Source of the DNA: Gordonia gummivorans
GTDB lineage: Bacteria > Actinomycetota > Actinomycetes > Mycobacteriales > Mycobacteriaceae
NCBI RefSeq assembly: GCF_022513585.1
Contig: NZ_JAKWBF010000010.1
Span: 85,276 to 149,275 of the forward strand
DNA length: 64,000 bases
Reading direction: 5' to 3'
Positions 16,317-24,758 of the stretch are shown piece after piece. Position 1 is the first letter of the stretch, and every line of letters starts with the position of its first letter. The position numbers were made by a program, and so were the translations under genes. A model generated the notes under the pieces. The model did not search any database, had not been told where the DNA came from, and saw only the letters and a list, made by a program, of their open reading frames with translations.

Positions 16317-17627
16317 ATGACCCCTCACCTCGTCTCGAGTGCAGACAGCAGCGTCACACCAGCCACCCAGCGCCTCATCCGCGACCGGGTCGTCGGGCAG
16401 AGTCTGCCCGCGCCCTTCTACGTCGACGACGAGTTCTTCACGCTCGATCTCGACGAGGTGTTCTCCAAACGCTGGATCTTCGTCGCCACCGAGGCCGAGA
16501 TCCGCGAGCCGGGCGACTACGTGACCATCGACTTCGGCACCCGTTCGGTCATCATCGCCCGCGACGACGACGGCCGAATCAAGGCGCACCACAACGTGTG
16601 TCGTCACCGCGGGGCCCGACTGCTCACCGAGCCGAGTGGCTCGACCGGCACAATCGTATGCACCTACCACTCCTGGACCTATGGGATGGACGGCCGGCTG
16701 ATGTTCGCCGAGGCCCAGGCACCGGGCTTCCAGAAGTCCTGCTACACATTGCGTTCGGTCCACGTACGATCGATCGCCGGCCTCATCTTCATCTGCCTGG
16801 CTGCGGACCCGCCCACCGACATCGATGATGTCGCCGAGATCGTCGAGCCGTACCTTGCCCCGCACCGTCTCGCCGAGGCGAAGGTCGCAAAGCAGACCGA
16901 CCTCGTCGAAGACGGCAATTGGAAACTCACGATGGAGAACAACCGTGAGTGCTACCACTGCGCGGGGCATCCGGAACTGCTCAACGTCTTCTTCCCGACA
17001 TGGGGTTACAGCACCGACGACGCAATCCCCGCGCGACTCGAACCCGTCTTCGCTCGCTACCGGAAGGCCACCGCGGAGGCGAGAGAGGTGTGGGATTCCT
17101 ACGGCCTTCCTCACCCTCGCATCGAGCAGCTGGACACGCGCACAACGGGTTTCCACATCGAGCGTGATGCCATGGACCTCGCCGGAGAGTCGTTCACACT
17201 CGACGGCACGGCGGCCTGTACACGTCTGCTGACCGACATGGACGAAAAGCGCCTCGGGCGGCTGTCGATGCACCTGCAGCCCAACATGTGGTTGCACGTC
17301 ACGAGTGACCACGCTGTGCTGTTCTCGGCGATCCCGCTCGCCGCGGACAAGACCGTCGTGCGCACCACCTGGCTGGTGCACGCCGACGCGGTGGAAGGCA
17401 TCGACTACGACCTCGATCGCCTGACCTCCGTGTGGGAGATCACCAACCAGCAGGATGCCGACCTCGTTGCGCTTGCCCAGCAGGGCATCCGCAGCCCCGC
17501 CTACGAGCCTGGTCCCTACGGTCCGTCCGAGTTCCAGGTCGAGGCATTCGTCAACTGGTACATCACCACTTTGCGCACCAACCTCGGAATACCCTCCATT
17601 GCAGCGCCAACGGGGCAGACCGCGTGA
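16317..17627 (+). CDS. gbcA: Glycine betaine monooxygenase, Rieske oxygenase subunit GbcA
   Basis: A 436-residue Rieske non-heme iron oxygenase that would demethylate glycine betaine to dimethylglycine, releasing formaldehyde. The Rieske [2Fe-2S] motif is CRHRGARLL..CTYHSW (CxH, then CxxH, about residues 95-118). The catalytic-domain block is NNRECYHCAGHPELLNVF. The cluster (ferredoxin reductase, sarcosine oxidase, dimethylglycine oxidase) supports this substrate over related aromatic oxygenases. ATG 16317 is chosen from the usual N-terminus; the frame is open to 16179. Its TGA overlaps the GTG start of gbcB. Confidence 0.87.
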   Translation: MTPHLVSSADSSVTPATQRLIRDRVVGQSLPAPFYVDDEFFTLDLDEVFSKRWIFVATEAEIREPGDYVTIDFGTRSVIIARDDDGRIKAHHNVCRHRGARLLTEPSGSTGTIVCTYHSWTYGMDGRLMFAEAQAPGFQKSCYTLRSVHVRSIAGLIFICLAADPPTDIDDVAEIVEPYLAPHRLAEAKVAKQTDLVEDGNWKLTMENNRECYHCAGHPELLNVFFPTWGYSTDDAIPARLEPVFARYRKATAEAREVWDSYGLPHPRIEQLDTRTTGFHIERDAMDLAGESFTLDGTAACTRLLTDMDEKRLGRLSMHLQPNMWLHVTSDHAVLFSAIPLAADKTVVRTTWLVHADAVEGIDYDLDRLTSVWEITNQQDADLVALAQQGIRSPAYEPGPYGPSEFQVEAFVNWYITTLRTNLGIPSIAAPTGQTA

Positions 17628-18760
17628 CCGGCGCCGGGAGCGAAGCGAGCGGGCCGAATGTCACCGGCGCCGGGAGCGAAGCGAGCGGGCCGAATGGGAA
17701 CAAGCCACGACCCACCGATCATCTCCTTGCCTGTGTCGATCGCAGCGACACCACCCGAGAGATGGCGACCTTCACTTTCCGGGTTCTCCCACACATCGCG
17801 GACGGGGAAGGCGGCGAGGAGGATTCGCAGACGATTGCCTTCGAGCCGGGACAGTTCTTGTCGTTCACCCTCGACATCGACGGACGTTCGGTCCAGCGCT
17901 GCTACAGCATCTCATCACCGCCGACGCGGCCGGGTACCTTGTCCATCTCCGTCAAACGTGTTGCCGGTGGCCATGTCTCGAACTGGCTGCACGACAACAT
18001 GGCACCGGGGATGGTGATCGCGGCCAGCGGCCCCCTGGGCCGGTTCACCTACACTGCCCGTCCTGCCGAGAAGTACCTCTTCATCTCCGCGGGCAGCGGG
18101 ATCACACCGGTGATGTCGATGGTTCGTGCCATCACCGACGCCAACGCTCCCACCGACATCGTCTTCGTCCACAGCGCGCGCAGTGTCGACGACATCCCGT
18201 TCCGCGACGAACTCGAAGACCTCGCACAGCGGCATCCCAACCTCACTCTCGCGTTCGCCGCCACCCGCATGCCCGACGACGAGCTCCCGGAATGGACAGG
18301 TCATCGCGGCCGCGTCGATCGCGCGATGATCGAACGTGTCTGCCCCGAGCTTGCCGATCGCATCGTATTCCTCTGTGGACCAGGACAGTTCCGCAGCGGC
18401 GTCCGCTCCGCACTCGTTGCGGCCGGGGGCGACCTCGCACTCATCCACGAGGAGAGTTTCGGCAGCCGGATGCCCACCGTGCCGCCGGACGACGATGCCG
18501 GAGTCGTCGTCGACTTCACCCGCCGCGCACGACGTATCACCGTGACTCCAGGCACCACGATCCTCGCCGCGGCGGCCGCGGCAGGTGTCACCCTGCCGTC
18601 GACGTGCGGCATGGGTCTGTGCGGATCGTGCAAGGTGGTCAAGTTGTCCGGCGATGTCGTCATGAATCATCAGGGCGGAATCCGCGCCCGTGAGATCTCA
18701 CAGGGCAAGATCCTGCTCTGCTGCTCCGAACCACTCTCCCCGGTCGAGATCGACTTCTGA
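17624..18760 (+). CDS. gbcB: Glycine betaine monooxygenase reductase GbcB with repeat-derived N-terminus
   Basis: A 378-residue reductase passing electrons from NAD(P)H to GbcA. It has an FAD-binding barrel ([10 protein letters not shown]), an NAD-binding domain ([16 protein letters not shown]) and a C-terminal plant-type [2Fe-2S] ferredoxin domain ([16 protein letters not shown]). The first 24 residues are two copies of [10 protein letters not shown] from the 36-bp repeat. GTG 17624 overlaps the gbcA stop as GTGA and is the best in-frame start, so the repeat appears to have been added at the coupled start. Normal homologous sequence begins near [22 protein letters not shown]. Confidence 0.87.
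   Translation: MTGAGSEASGPNVTGAGSEASGPNGNKPRPTDHLLACVDRSDTTREMATFTFRVLPHIADGEGGEEDSQTIAFEPGQFLSFTLDIDGRSVQRCYSISSPPTRPGTLSISVKRVAGGHVSNWLHDNMAPGMVIAASGPLGRFTYTARPAEKYLFISAGSGITPVMSMVRAITDANAPTDIVFVHSARSVDDIPFRDELEDLAQRHPNLTLAFAATRMPDDELPEWTGHRGRVDRAMIERVCPELADRIVFLCGPGQFRSGVRSALVAAGGDLALIHEESFGSRMPTVPPDDDAGVVVDFTRRARRITVTPGTTILAAAAAAGVTLPSTCGMGLCGSCKVVKLSGDVVMNHQGGIRAREISQGKILLCCSEPLSPVEIDF
17627..17698 (+). repeat. 36-bp in-frame tandem repeat, 2 units (locus 2, gbcB N-terminus)
   Basis: Two 36-bp units (17627-17662 and 17663-17698) of the form ACCGGCGCCGGGAGCGAAGC.., the second ending AATGGG. They begin within the overlapping gbcA stop/gbcB start and read [10 protein letters not shown] in the gbcB frame, the same phase as the repeats in DUF1295 and SoxA. 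Confidence 0.93.
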
Positions 18761-18789
18761 TGAGAGATCGACTTGTGAAAGGGACGACG

Positions 18790-20001
18790 ATGCAACAGCC
18801 CGAACATCCCGGCCACCTGTGGCGCAACCCCGACCCCAAACCCTCCTACGACGTTGTCATCGTCGGCGGCGGAGGACACGGGCTCGCGACCGCGCACTAC
18901 TTGGCGCGCAACCACGGAATCACCAACGTCGCAGTGCTGGAACGTGGTTGGCTGGCCGGCGGCAACATGGCCCGCAACACGACGCTCATCCGGTCCAACT
19001 ACCTGTGGGACGAGAGCGCCGGCATCTACGAGCACTCGCTGAAGCTGTGGGAGACACTCGAGGAGGAACTGGGCTACCCGATCCTGTTCAGCCAGCGCGG
19101 AGTTCTCAATCTCGCGCACACCGAGCAGGACGTCCGCGATAGCGTCCGACGCGTGGAAGCCAACCGCCTCAACGGAATAGACGCGCAGTGGCTCGATCCC
19201 AAGCAGGTCGCCGAGGTGTGTCCGATCGTCAACACCTCGCAGGACATCCGCTACCCCGTGCTGGGCGCGACCTTCCAGCCACGTGGTGGTATCGCCAAGC
19301 ACGACTATGTCGCTTGGGGATTCGCGCGCCGGGCGAGCGAGGCCGGTGTCGACATCATCCAGAATTGCGAGGTCACCGGGTTCGTCACCGACGGCGGACG
19401 CGTCACCGCGGTCGAGACCAGCCTCGGGCGCATCGGAGCGGGTACCGTCGCCCTGTGCGCCGCCGGGCACACGTCGACACTCACCGACCAACTCGGCATC
19501 CCGGTCCCCGTGCAGAGCCATCCATTGCAGGCGTTGGTCTCCGAACTGCTCGAACCCGTCCACCCGACGGTCGTCATGTCCAACGCGGTTCATGTCTATG
19601 TGTCCCAGGCACACAAGGGCGAACTGGTCATGGGAGCGGGCGTGGACTCGTACAACGGCTACGGCCAGCGCGGCGCCTTCCACATCATCGAGCGTCAGAT
19701 GGCGGCCGCCGTCGAGTTGTTCCCCATCTTCGGCCGTGCCCGGCTCTTGCGGACCTGGGGTGGCATCGTCGACGTCACACCCGACGCCTCACCGATCGTC
19801 GGCGCCACCCCCTTCGACAACGTGTACCTCAACTGTGGTTGGGGAACAGGCGGATTCAAGGCCACCCCGGGTGTGGGGTGGTGCATGGCGCACACCGTCG
19901 CCACCGGTCGGCCACACGAGATCAACGCACCTTTCACCCTCGACCGTTTCGTCACCGGCGCACTCATCGACGAACACGGCGCAGCCGCCGTCGCACACTG
20001 A
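18790..20001 (+). CDS. soxB: Sarcosine oxidase beta subunit
   Basis: A 403-residue flavoprotein, the beta subunit of heterotetrameric sarcosine oxidase (sarcosine to glycine). The N-terminal FAD motif is [18 protein letters not shown] (about residues 23-40). The block [16 protein letters not shown] carries the His that holds covalent FMN in characterised SoxB proteins. ATG 18790 follows a strong GAAAGGG ribosome site and gives the standard N-terminus ([16 protein letters not shown]); the ATG at 18760 touching the gbcB stop is less likely. Next in order come soxD, soxA and soxG. Confidence 0.93.
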   Translation: MQQPEHPGHLWRNPDPKPSYDVVIVGGGGHGLATAHYLARNHGITNVAVLERGWLAGGNMARNTTLIRSNYLWDESAGIYEHSLKLWETLEEELGYPILFSQRGVLNLAHTEQDVRDSVRRVEANRLNGIDAQWLDPKQVAEVCPIVNTSQDIRYPVLGATFQPRGGIAKHDYVAWGFARRASEAGVDIIQNCEVTGFVTDGGRVTAVETSLGRIGAGTVALCAAGHTSTLTDQLGIPVPVQSHPLQALVSELLEPVHPTVVMSNAVHVYVSQAHKGELVMGAGVDSYNGYGQRGAFHIIERQMAAAVELFPIFGRARLLRTWGGIVDVTPDASPIVGATPFDNVYLNCGWGTGGFKATPGVGWCMAHTVATGRPHEINAPFTLDRFVTGALIDEHGAAAVAH

Positions 20002-20023
20002 TCCCAAACGGAGACCACCAGCC

Positions 20024-20296
20024 ATGCAGATGATCCCCTGCCCGCACTGCGGACCACGCGAGGAGACCGAGTTCCATTACGGTGCCGCCGCGGGCATCGC
20101 CTATCCGGCCGACCCTGCCGCGCTCGACGACACAGCCTGGGCGCACTACCTGTTCTTCCGCCCCAATCCCAAAGGTGTGCTGCGTGAACGGTGGTGCCAC
20201 AGCGCCGGGTGCCGGCAGTGGTTCACCGTCGAGCGAGACACCGTGTCGTACGCCGTCACCGACCGTCCCCTCCCGTCGCGCGAGGTGAACCAATGA
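20024..20296 (+). CDS. soxD: Sarcosine oxidase delta subunit
   Basis: A 90-residue delta subunit. It has the zinc-binding Cys pair CPHCG at the N-terminus and the second half-site RWCHSAGCRQWF near residues 62-73. The block RPNPKGVLRERW is typical of SoxD. It binds the alpha subunit in the tetramer. The stop overlaps the start of soxA by 4 bases (ATGA). Confidence 0.92.
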   Translation: MQMIPCPHCGPREETEFHYGAAAGIAYPADPAALDDTAWAHYLFFRPNPKGVLRERWCHSAGCRQWFTVERDTVSYAVTDRPLPSREVNQ

Positions 20297-23200
20297 GCAA
20301 CCAGTTCCGTACCGCGAGTGGTGGCCGCATTGATCGTGACCGCCCGATCGACTTCGTCTTCGACGGCACCACCTACACCGGGTATGCCGGCGACACCCTG
20401 GCATCGGCGCTGCTGGCCAACGGGATTCGCCCCGTCACCACCAGTGTGAACCTCGGCCGCCCTCGTGGCATCACCGGATCGTGGGCCGAGGACCCGACAG
20501 CGCAGGTCGGCATCGACGCACCTTTTGCCGAACCGATGGTTCCTGCCACGACGGTCGAGTTGTGTCCGGGTCTCGTGGCGCGCGGCGTGCCGGGTCGGGG
20601 CACGCTCTCCGCCGATCCCGACAACGCCCGCTACGATGCCCTGCACCACCATCCGGACGTCCTCGTCATCGGCGCGGGCGCAGCGGGTTTGATGGCTGCA
20701 CTCATCTCGGCTCGCGCGGGCCTCGAGGTGTTACTCGTCGACGATCGGGCCGAACCCGGCGGGGCCACCCCGTGGGCACCGTGGGTCGAGCACGCCGTGG
20801 CGGAGTTCGACGCGTTCCCCGAGACGCGCCGACTTGTCCGTACCACTGCATTCGGTGGCTACGACGACGGATTCGTCCTTGCTGTCGAACGACGCACAGA
20901 CCACTTCGGTGTCGATGCGCCGACACATCTGTCCCGGCAGCGGGTGCACCGAATCCGGGCTCGACGCATCATCGTTGCCACGGGTTCGCACGAGCGTCCG
21001 ATCGTGTTCGCCGACAACGACCTTCCCGGCGTGATGCTGGCCGGTTCGGCTCTCGACCACCTCCGCCGGCACGGTGTGCTGGTCGGCAGTCGCGCCGTTG
21101 TGTTCACCGCATGCGATTCCGCCTACGACGCTGCGTTCGCGCTCGCCGAAGCCGGGGTCGAGGTGCCGGCCATCGTCGACGTGCGGCCGGTCGTGTCGGC
21201 CGATCTCGTGGAAACCGCGCGGCGACTCGGTATTCCGCTGCACACCGACGCCGTGGTGCGTCGTGCCATCGGCGACGATGCTGTGGTCGGCGCAGAGATC
21301 ACCGGCGCCGGGAGCGGAGCAAGCGGGCCGAATGTCACCGGCGCCGGGAGCGGAGCGAGCGGGCCGAATGTCACCGGCGCCGGGAGCGGAGCGAGCGGGC
21401 CGAATGTCACCGGCGCCGGGAGCGGAGCGAGCGGGCCGAATGTCACCGGCGCCGGGAGCGGAGCGAGCGGGCCGAATGTCACCAGCTCTGGAATCGAGGC
21501 GTCCTTCACCATCGACTGCGACACGCTCCTGGTCAGCGGTGGATGGAATCCGGCCGCGCACCTGTGGAGCCAGCTGCGTGGTGCCATCGACTTCGACGAG
21601 CACTTGGGTGCCTTCGTCCCCACTGGATCTGTACCGAACACCGAGATCGTCGGGGCTGCAGCGGGTCTACTTACGGTCCAGGGTTGCCTCGCCGACGGGC
21701 GGCGCGGTGCGCTGGCAACCCTGCTCTCGTTGGGCACGGTGCTCCCCGAGTTCCGTGCGGTCCCCCGCGTCGACGAACGGACCCCTGCGGCCACCGCTGT
21801 CTGCTGGCGCGTCCCGGGAGATCCGGACACCGCGACCACGTCGTTCGTCGACCTGCAGCGTGACGCCACCGTCGCCGACATCGCACGCGCGATCGGTGCC
21901 GGTATGCGTTCGGTGGAGCATGTGAAGCGCTACACCACCATCGGGACCGGACACGACCAGGGCAAGACATCGGGCGTCCTCGCCTCGGGTATCGTCGCGG
22001 AACTCCTCGGCATCCCCGTCGGCGATGCGGGAACCACCACCTTCCGACCGCCGTACACGCCGGCGTCTTTCGCCGCTCTCGCCGGTCGTGCGCGCGGCGA
22101 GCTCTACGATCCGGTGCGCCGAACACCTGTTCATGAGTGGCATGTCGACCGGGGTGCAGTCTTCGAGGACGTCGGTCAGTGGAAGCGGCCCCGCTACTAT
22201 CCACGCGGCGGGGAGGATATGGATTCCGCGGTGCTGCGCGAATGTGCCGCTGTCCGAAGCGGAGTCGGCATCCTCGACGGCTCCACCCTGGGTGTCATCG
22301 ACGTCGCCGGGCCCGATGCCGGCGTCTTCCTGGACCTGCTCTACACCAACATGATGAGCAGTCTGGCCGTCGGCAAGGTCCGCTACGGCGTGATGTGCGG
22401 CCCCGACGGGATGGTGCGCGACGACGGTACCGTGCTCCGCGCCGCCGACGATCGCTACACCGTCTACACGACCACCGGAAACGCGGCCGCCATCCTCGAC
22501 TGGATGGAGGAATGGCATCAAACCGAATGGCCGCACCTGCGTGTCTTCACCACCTCACTGACCGACCAGGTCGCCACCTTCCCCGTCGTCGGTCCTCGTT
22601 CGCGCGACGTCGTCGGGACCGTCTTCGCGCAGCTCGATGTCAGCAACGACGCCTTCGAGTTCATGGGCTGGCGCGACACCACTTTCGGTCGCGTTCCCGT
22701 TCGCATCGCTCGGATCAGTTTCTCCGGCGAACTCGCCTTCGAGGTCAACGTGGATGCCGGCCACGCCAGGGCCGTGTGGGACGCACTCATCACCGCCGGT
22801 GAGCCGCATGGGATCACGCCATACGGCACCGAGACGATGCACGTCCTGCGCGCCGAGAAGGGCTATCCGATCATCGGGCAAGACACCGATGGAACGGTCA
22901 GCCCGCACGATCTCGGGATGTCCTGGGTGGTGTCGAAGCGCAAGCCCGACTTCATCGGCAAGCGCTCGTTCGCCCGCGCGTCCAACCACGACCCTCGCCG
23001 CAAGCAGCTCGTCGGATTGCTCCCCACCGACCGGGTCACGCGGCTACCGGAGGGGTCGCAGATCATCGGCTACTCCGACGACCGCAGATTGCCGCCACCG
23101 CCGATTCCGATGCTGGGTCACGTCACGTCGAGCTACCAGAGCGCCGAACTGGGAAGACCGTTCGCGCTCGCACTCCTCCAGGGCGGATCGGCCTTGATCG

Positions 23201-23298
23201 GTGAGCGCCTCGACGTCCCCATTGGCGATGTCTTGTGCGAAGTCGAGGTCACCTCAACAGTTTTCGTCGATGCGCAAGGAGAACGCCGCGATGGATGA
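20293..23298 (+). CDS. soxA: Sarcosine oxidase alpha subunit with internal 12-residue repeats
   Basis: A 1001-residue alpha subunit. Residues about 20-45 form the 2Fe-2S-like fold (GYAGDTLASALLANG). The NAD(P)-binding core starts at VLVIGAGAAGLMAALI (about residue 121), and the C-terminal 400 residues are a GcvT-like tetrahydrofolate domain (DVAGPDAGVFLDLLYTN onward) that traps formaldehyde as methylene-THF. Five units of GAGSGASGPNVT (about residues 337-396) interrupt the oxidoreductase domain between VVGAEI and FTIDCDTLLVSGGWNP, regions normally joined by a short loop. The final bases overlap soxG by 8. Confidence 0.93.
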   Translation: MSNQFRTASGGRIDRDRPIDFVFDGTTYTGYAGDTLASALLANGIRPVTTSVNLGRPRGITGSWAEDPTAQVGIDAPFAEPMVPATTVELCPGLVARGVPGRGTLSADPDNARYDALHHHPDVLVIGAGAAGLMAALISARAGLEVLLVDDRAEPGGATPWAPWVEHAVAEFDAFPETRRLVRTTAFGGYDDGFVLAVERRTDHFGVDAPTHLSRQRVHRIRARRIIVATGSHERPIVFADNDLPGVMLAGSALDHLRRHGVLVGSRAVVFTACDSAYDAAFALAEAGVEVPAIVDVRPVVSADLVETARRLGIPLHTDAVVRRAIGDDAVVGAEITGAGSGASGPNVTGAGSGASGPNVTGAGSGASGPNVTGAGSGASGPNVTGAGSGASGPNVTSSGIEASFTIDCDTLLVSGGWNPAAHLWSQLRGAIDFDEHLGAFVPTGSVPNTEIVGAAAGLLTVQGCLADGRRGALATLLSLGTVLPEFRAVPRVDERTPAATAVCWRVPGDPDTATTSFVDLQRDATVADIARAIGAGMRSVEHVKRYTTIGTGHDQGKTSGVLASGIVAELLGIPVGDAGTTTFRPPYTPASFAALAGRARGELYDPVRRTPVHEWHVDRGAVFEDVGQWKRPRYYPRGGEDMDSAVLRECAAVRSGVGILDGSTLGVIDVAGPDAGVFLDLLYTNMMSSLAVGKVRYGVMCGPDGMVRDDGTVLRAADDRYTVYTTTGNAAAILDWMEEWHQTEWPHLRVFTTSLTDQVATFPVVGPRSRDVVGTVFAQLDVSNDAFEFMGWRDTTFGRVPVRIARISFSGELAFEVNVDAGHARAVWDALITAGEPHGITPYGTETMHVLRAEKGYPIIGQDTDGTVSPHDLGMSWVVSKRKPDFIGKRSFARASNHDPRRKQLVGLLPTDRVTRLPEGSQIIGYSDDRRLPPPPIPMLGHVTSSYQSAELGRPFALALLQGGSALIGERLDVPIGDVLCEVEVTSTVFVDAQGERRDG
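21301..21480 (+). repeat. 36-bp in-frame tandem repeat, 5 units (locus 3, soxA)
   Basis: Five exact-length units begin at 21301, 21337, 21373, 21409 and 21445. A unit runs ACCGGCGCCGGGAGCGGAGC.. to CCGAATGTC. They are almost identical (the first has CAAGC for CGAGC), indicating recent duplication. They encode TGAGSGASGPNV in frame with soxA. Confidence 0.95.
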
Positions 23299-23866
23299 AC
23301 TCACCATGGCCACCCCGCTGACCGCGTGGGCCGACCGGTTCGCGTCGCACGCCCCGGCGGTACTGCTGGCCGAAACCCCTTGCGCGCAAGTCAGTGTGCG
23401 CACCGACGACGCTGAGGCGATCAGTCGGCTCGGACTTCCCGGGGTCTGCCGCATCACACGTGATCGCCGCGGATCGGAAACCGCTGTGTGGCTCGGGCCC
23501 GACGAGTGGCTGTTGACGTCGACACACCGGACATCATCAGAGTGGCTCGCCGAGGTGGAGCGTCGTGCCGGAGCGAGCTGCTATGTCTCCGACGTCTCGG
23601 GCCAGCGAACACGCGTCGAACTCGGCGGCGCTCATGCGAGAACGATTCTCGCTCACGGTTGCTCCATCGACCTGTCTCCCCGCTCTTTCGCTCCCGACGA
23701 GGTGGCGCAGACCCTGATCGCCCAGACCGGAGTCATTCTGCATCGCAGCGAAGACCACGAACGGTTTGTGCTCTATGTGCGCAGCTCGTTTGCCGAGCAC
23801 CTCGCCGCGTGGCTCGTCGACGCCGCCCACGAGTATGTCCATCCACTACCGACGCCCGGGAGTTGA
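23291..23866 (+). CDS. soxG: Sarcosine oxidase gamma subunit
   Basis: A 191-residue gamma subunit of the heterotetramer. Recognisable blocks are RLGLPGVCRITRD, VWLGPDEWLL, VSDVSGQRTRVELGGAHARTILAHGCSIDL and LYVRSSFAEHLAAWL, a GcvT-related fold. ATG 23291 overlaps the soxA stop by 8 bases. The frame is open further upstream inside soxA, but homology begins near this start. It ends 2 bases before purU, so the two genes are tightly coupled. Confidence 0.9.
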   Translation: MDELTMATPLTAWADRFASHAPAVLLAETPCAQVSVRTDDAEAISRLGLPGVCRITRDRRGSETAVWLGPDEWLLTSTHRTSSEWLAEVERRAGASCYVSDVSGQRTRVELGGAHARTILAHGCSIDLSPRSFAPDEVAQTLIAQTGVILHRSEDHERFVLYVRSSFAEHLAAWLVDAAHEYVHPLPTPGS

Positions 23867-23868
23867 CC

Positions 23869-24717
23869 ATGTCTCACGTGTTCACACTGACACTGCGCTG
23901 CCCGTCCCGCGCCGGGATCATGCATGCCATCAGTTCCTTTCTCTACAGCCACGGCTGCGAGGTGATCGATCACCGGCAGTTCGACGACCCGGTGACCCAC
24001 ACCCTGTTCGTGCGAACCGAATTCACGTCAGCGCGCACCTCCACCGGCGCGGAACTCGCCGCCGCCTTCGACTACCTCGCGACCGGGCTCGACGCCGCCT
24101 ACGAGGTCAGTGACAACAGTCCGCAGCGCATCCTGGTGATGGTGTCCACCCTCGGGCACTGCCTCAATGATCTCATCTTCCGCTGGCGCGCAGGCACTCT
24201 CGGTGGCGAGCTGGTCGGGGCGGTATCCAATCACACCGAGCTCGCCCCGATGGCCGAATCCGCAGGCCTCCCGTTCCACCACATACCCGTCGCACCGGAT
24301 ACCAAGTCGAGCGCGGAGACCGAGATGCTGAGCCTGGTCGATCGATACGACGCCGACCTGGTGGTGCTGGCCCGATACATGCAGATCCTGTCCGACGAGA
24401 CCTGCTCGGCGCTACGCGGAAGAGTAATCAACATTCACCATTCGTTCCTCCCGGGATTCAAGGGCGCCAAGCCCTATCACCAGGCACATGAACGCGGCGT
24501 CAAGTACGTCGGCGCCACCGCGCATTACGTGACACCGGATCTCGACGAAGGACCGATCATCGAGCAGGAAGTGATCCGCATCGATCACGCACACGACCCG
24601 CGGCGACTGGCAACTGTCGGAAGCGATGCCGAGGCACTTGCCCTGTCCCGCGCGGTGCGCTGGCACGCCGAGCGGCGCGTCCTCATGAACGGCACCAGCA
24701 CCGTCGTCTTCTGTTGA
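23869..24717 (+). CDS. purU: Formyltetrahydrofolate deformylase PurU
   Basis: A 282-residue PurU that hydrolyses 10-formyl-THF to THF and formate. The N-terminal ACT-like domain (LTLRCPSRAGIMHAISSFL) is followed by a formyltransferase-like hydrolase domain with NIHHSFLPGFKGAKPYHQAH, whose Asn/His residues are catalytic, and VTPDLDEGPIIEQ with the catalytic Asp. In sarcosine and betaine clusters PurU regenerates free THF from the C1 units produced by SoxA and dimethylglycine oxidase. It sits between soxG and the dimethylglycine oxidase gene. Confidence 0.93.
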   Translation: MSHVFTLTLRCPSRAGIMHAISSFLYSHGCEVIDHRQFDDPVTHTLFVRTEFTSARTSTGAELAAAFDYLATGLDAAYEVSDNSPQRILVMVSTLGHCLNDLIFRWRAGTLGGELVGAVSNHTELAPMAESAGLPFHHIPVAPDTKSSAETEMLSLVDRYDADLVVLARYMQILSDETCSALRGRVINIHHSFLPGFKGAKPYHQAHERGVKYVGATAHYVTPDLDEGPIIEQEVIRIDHAHDPRRLATVGSDAEALALSRAVRWHAERRVLMNGTSTVVFC

Positions 24718-24758
24718 TCCCGTCTTCAGTTGATCCCGATCCCCCAGAAGGATTCCTC

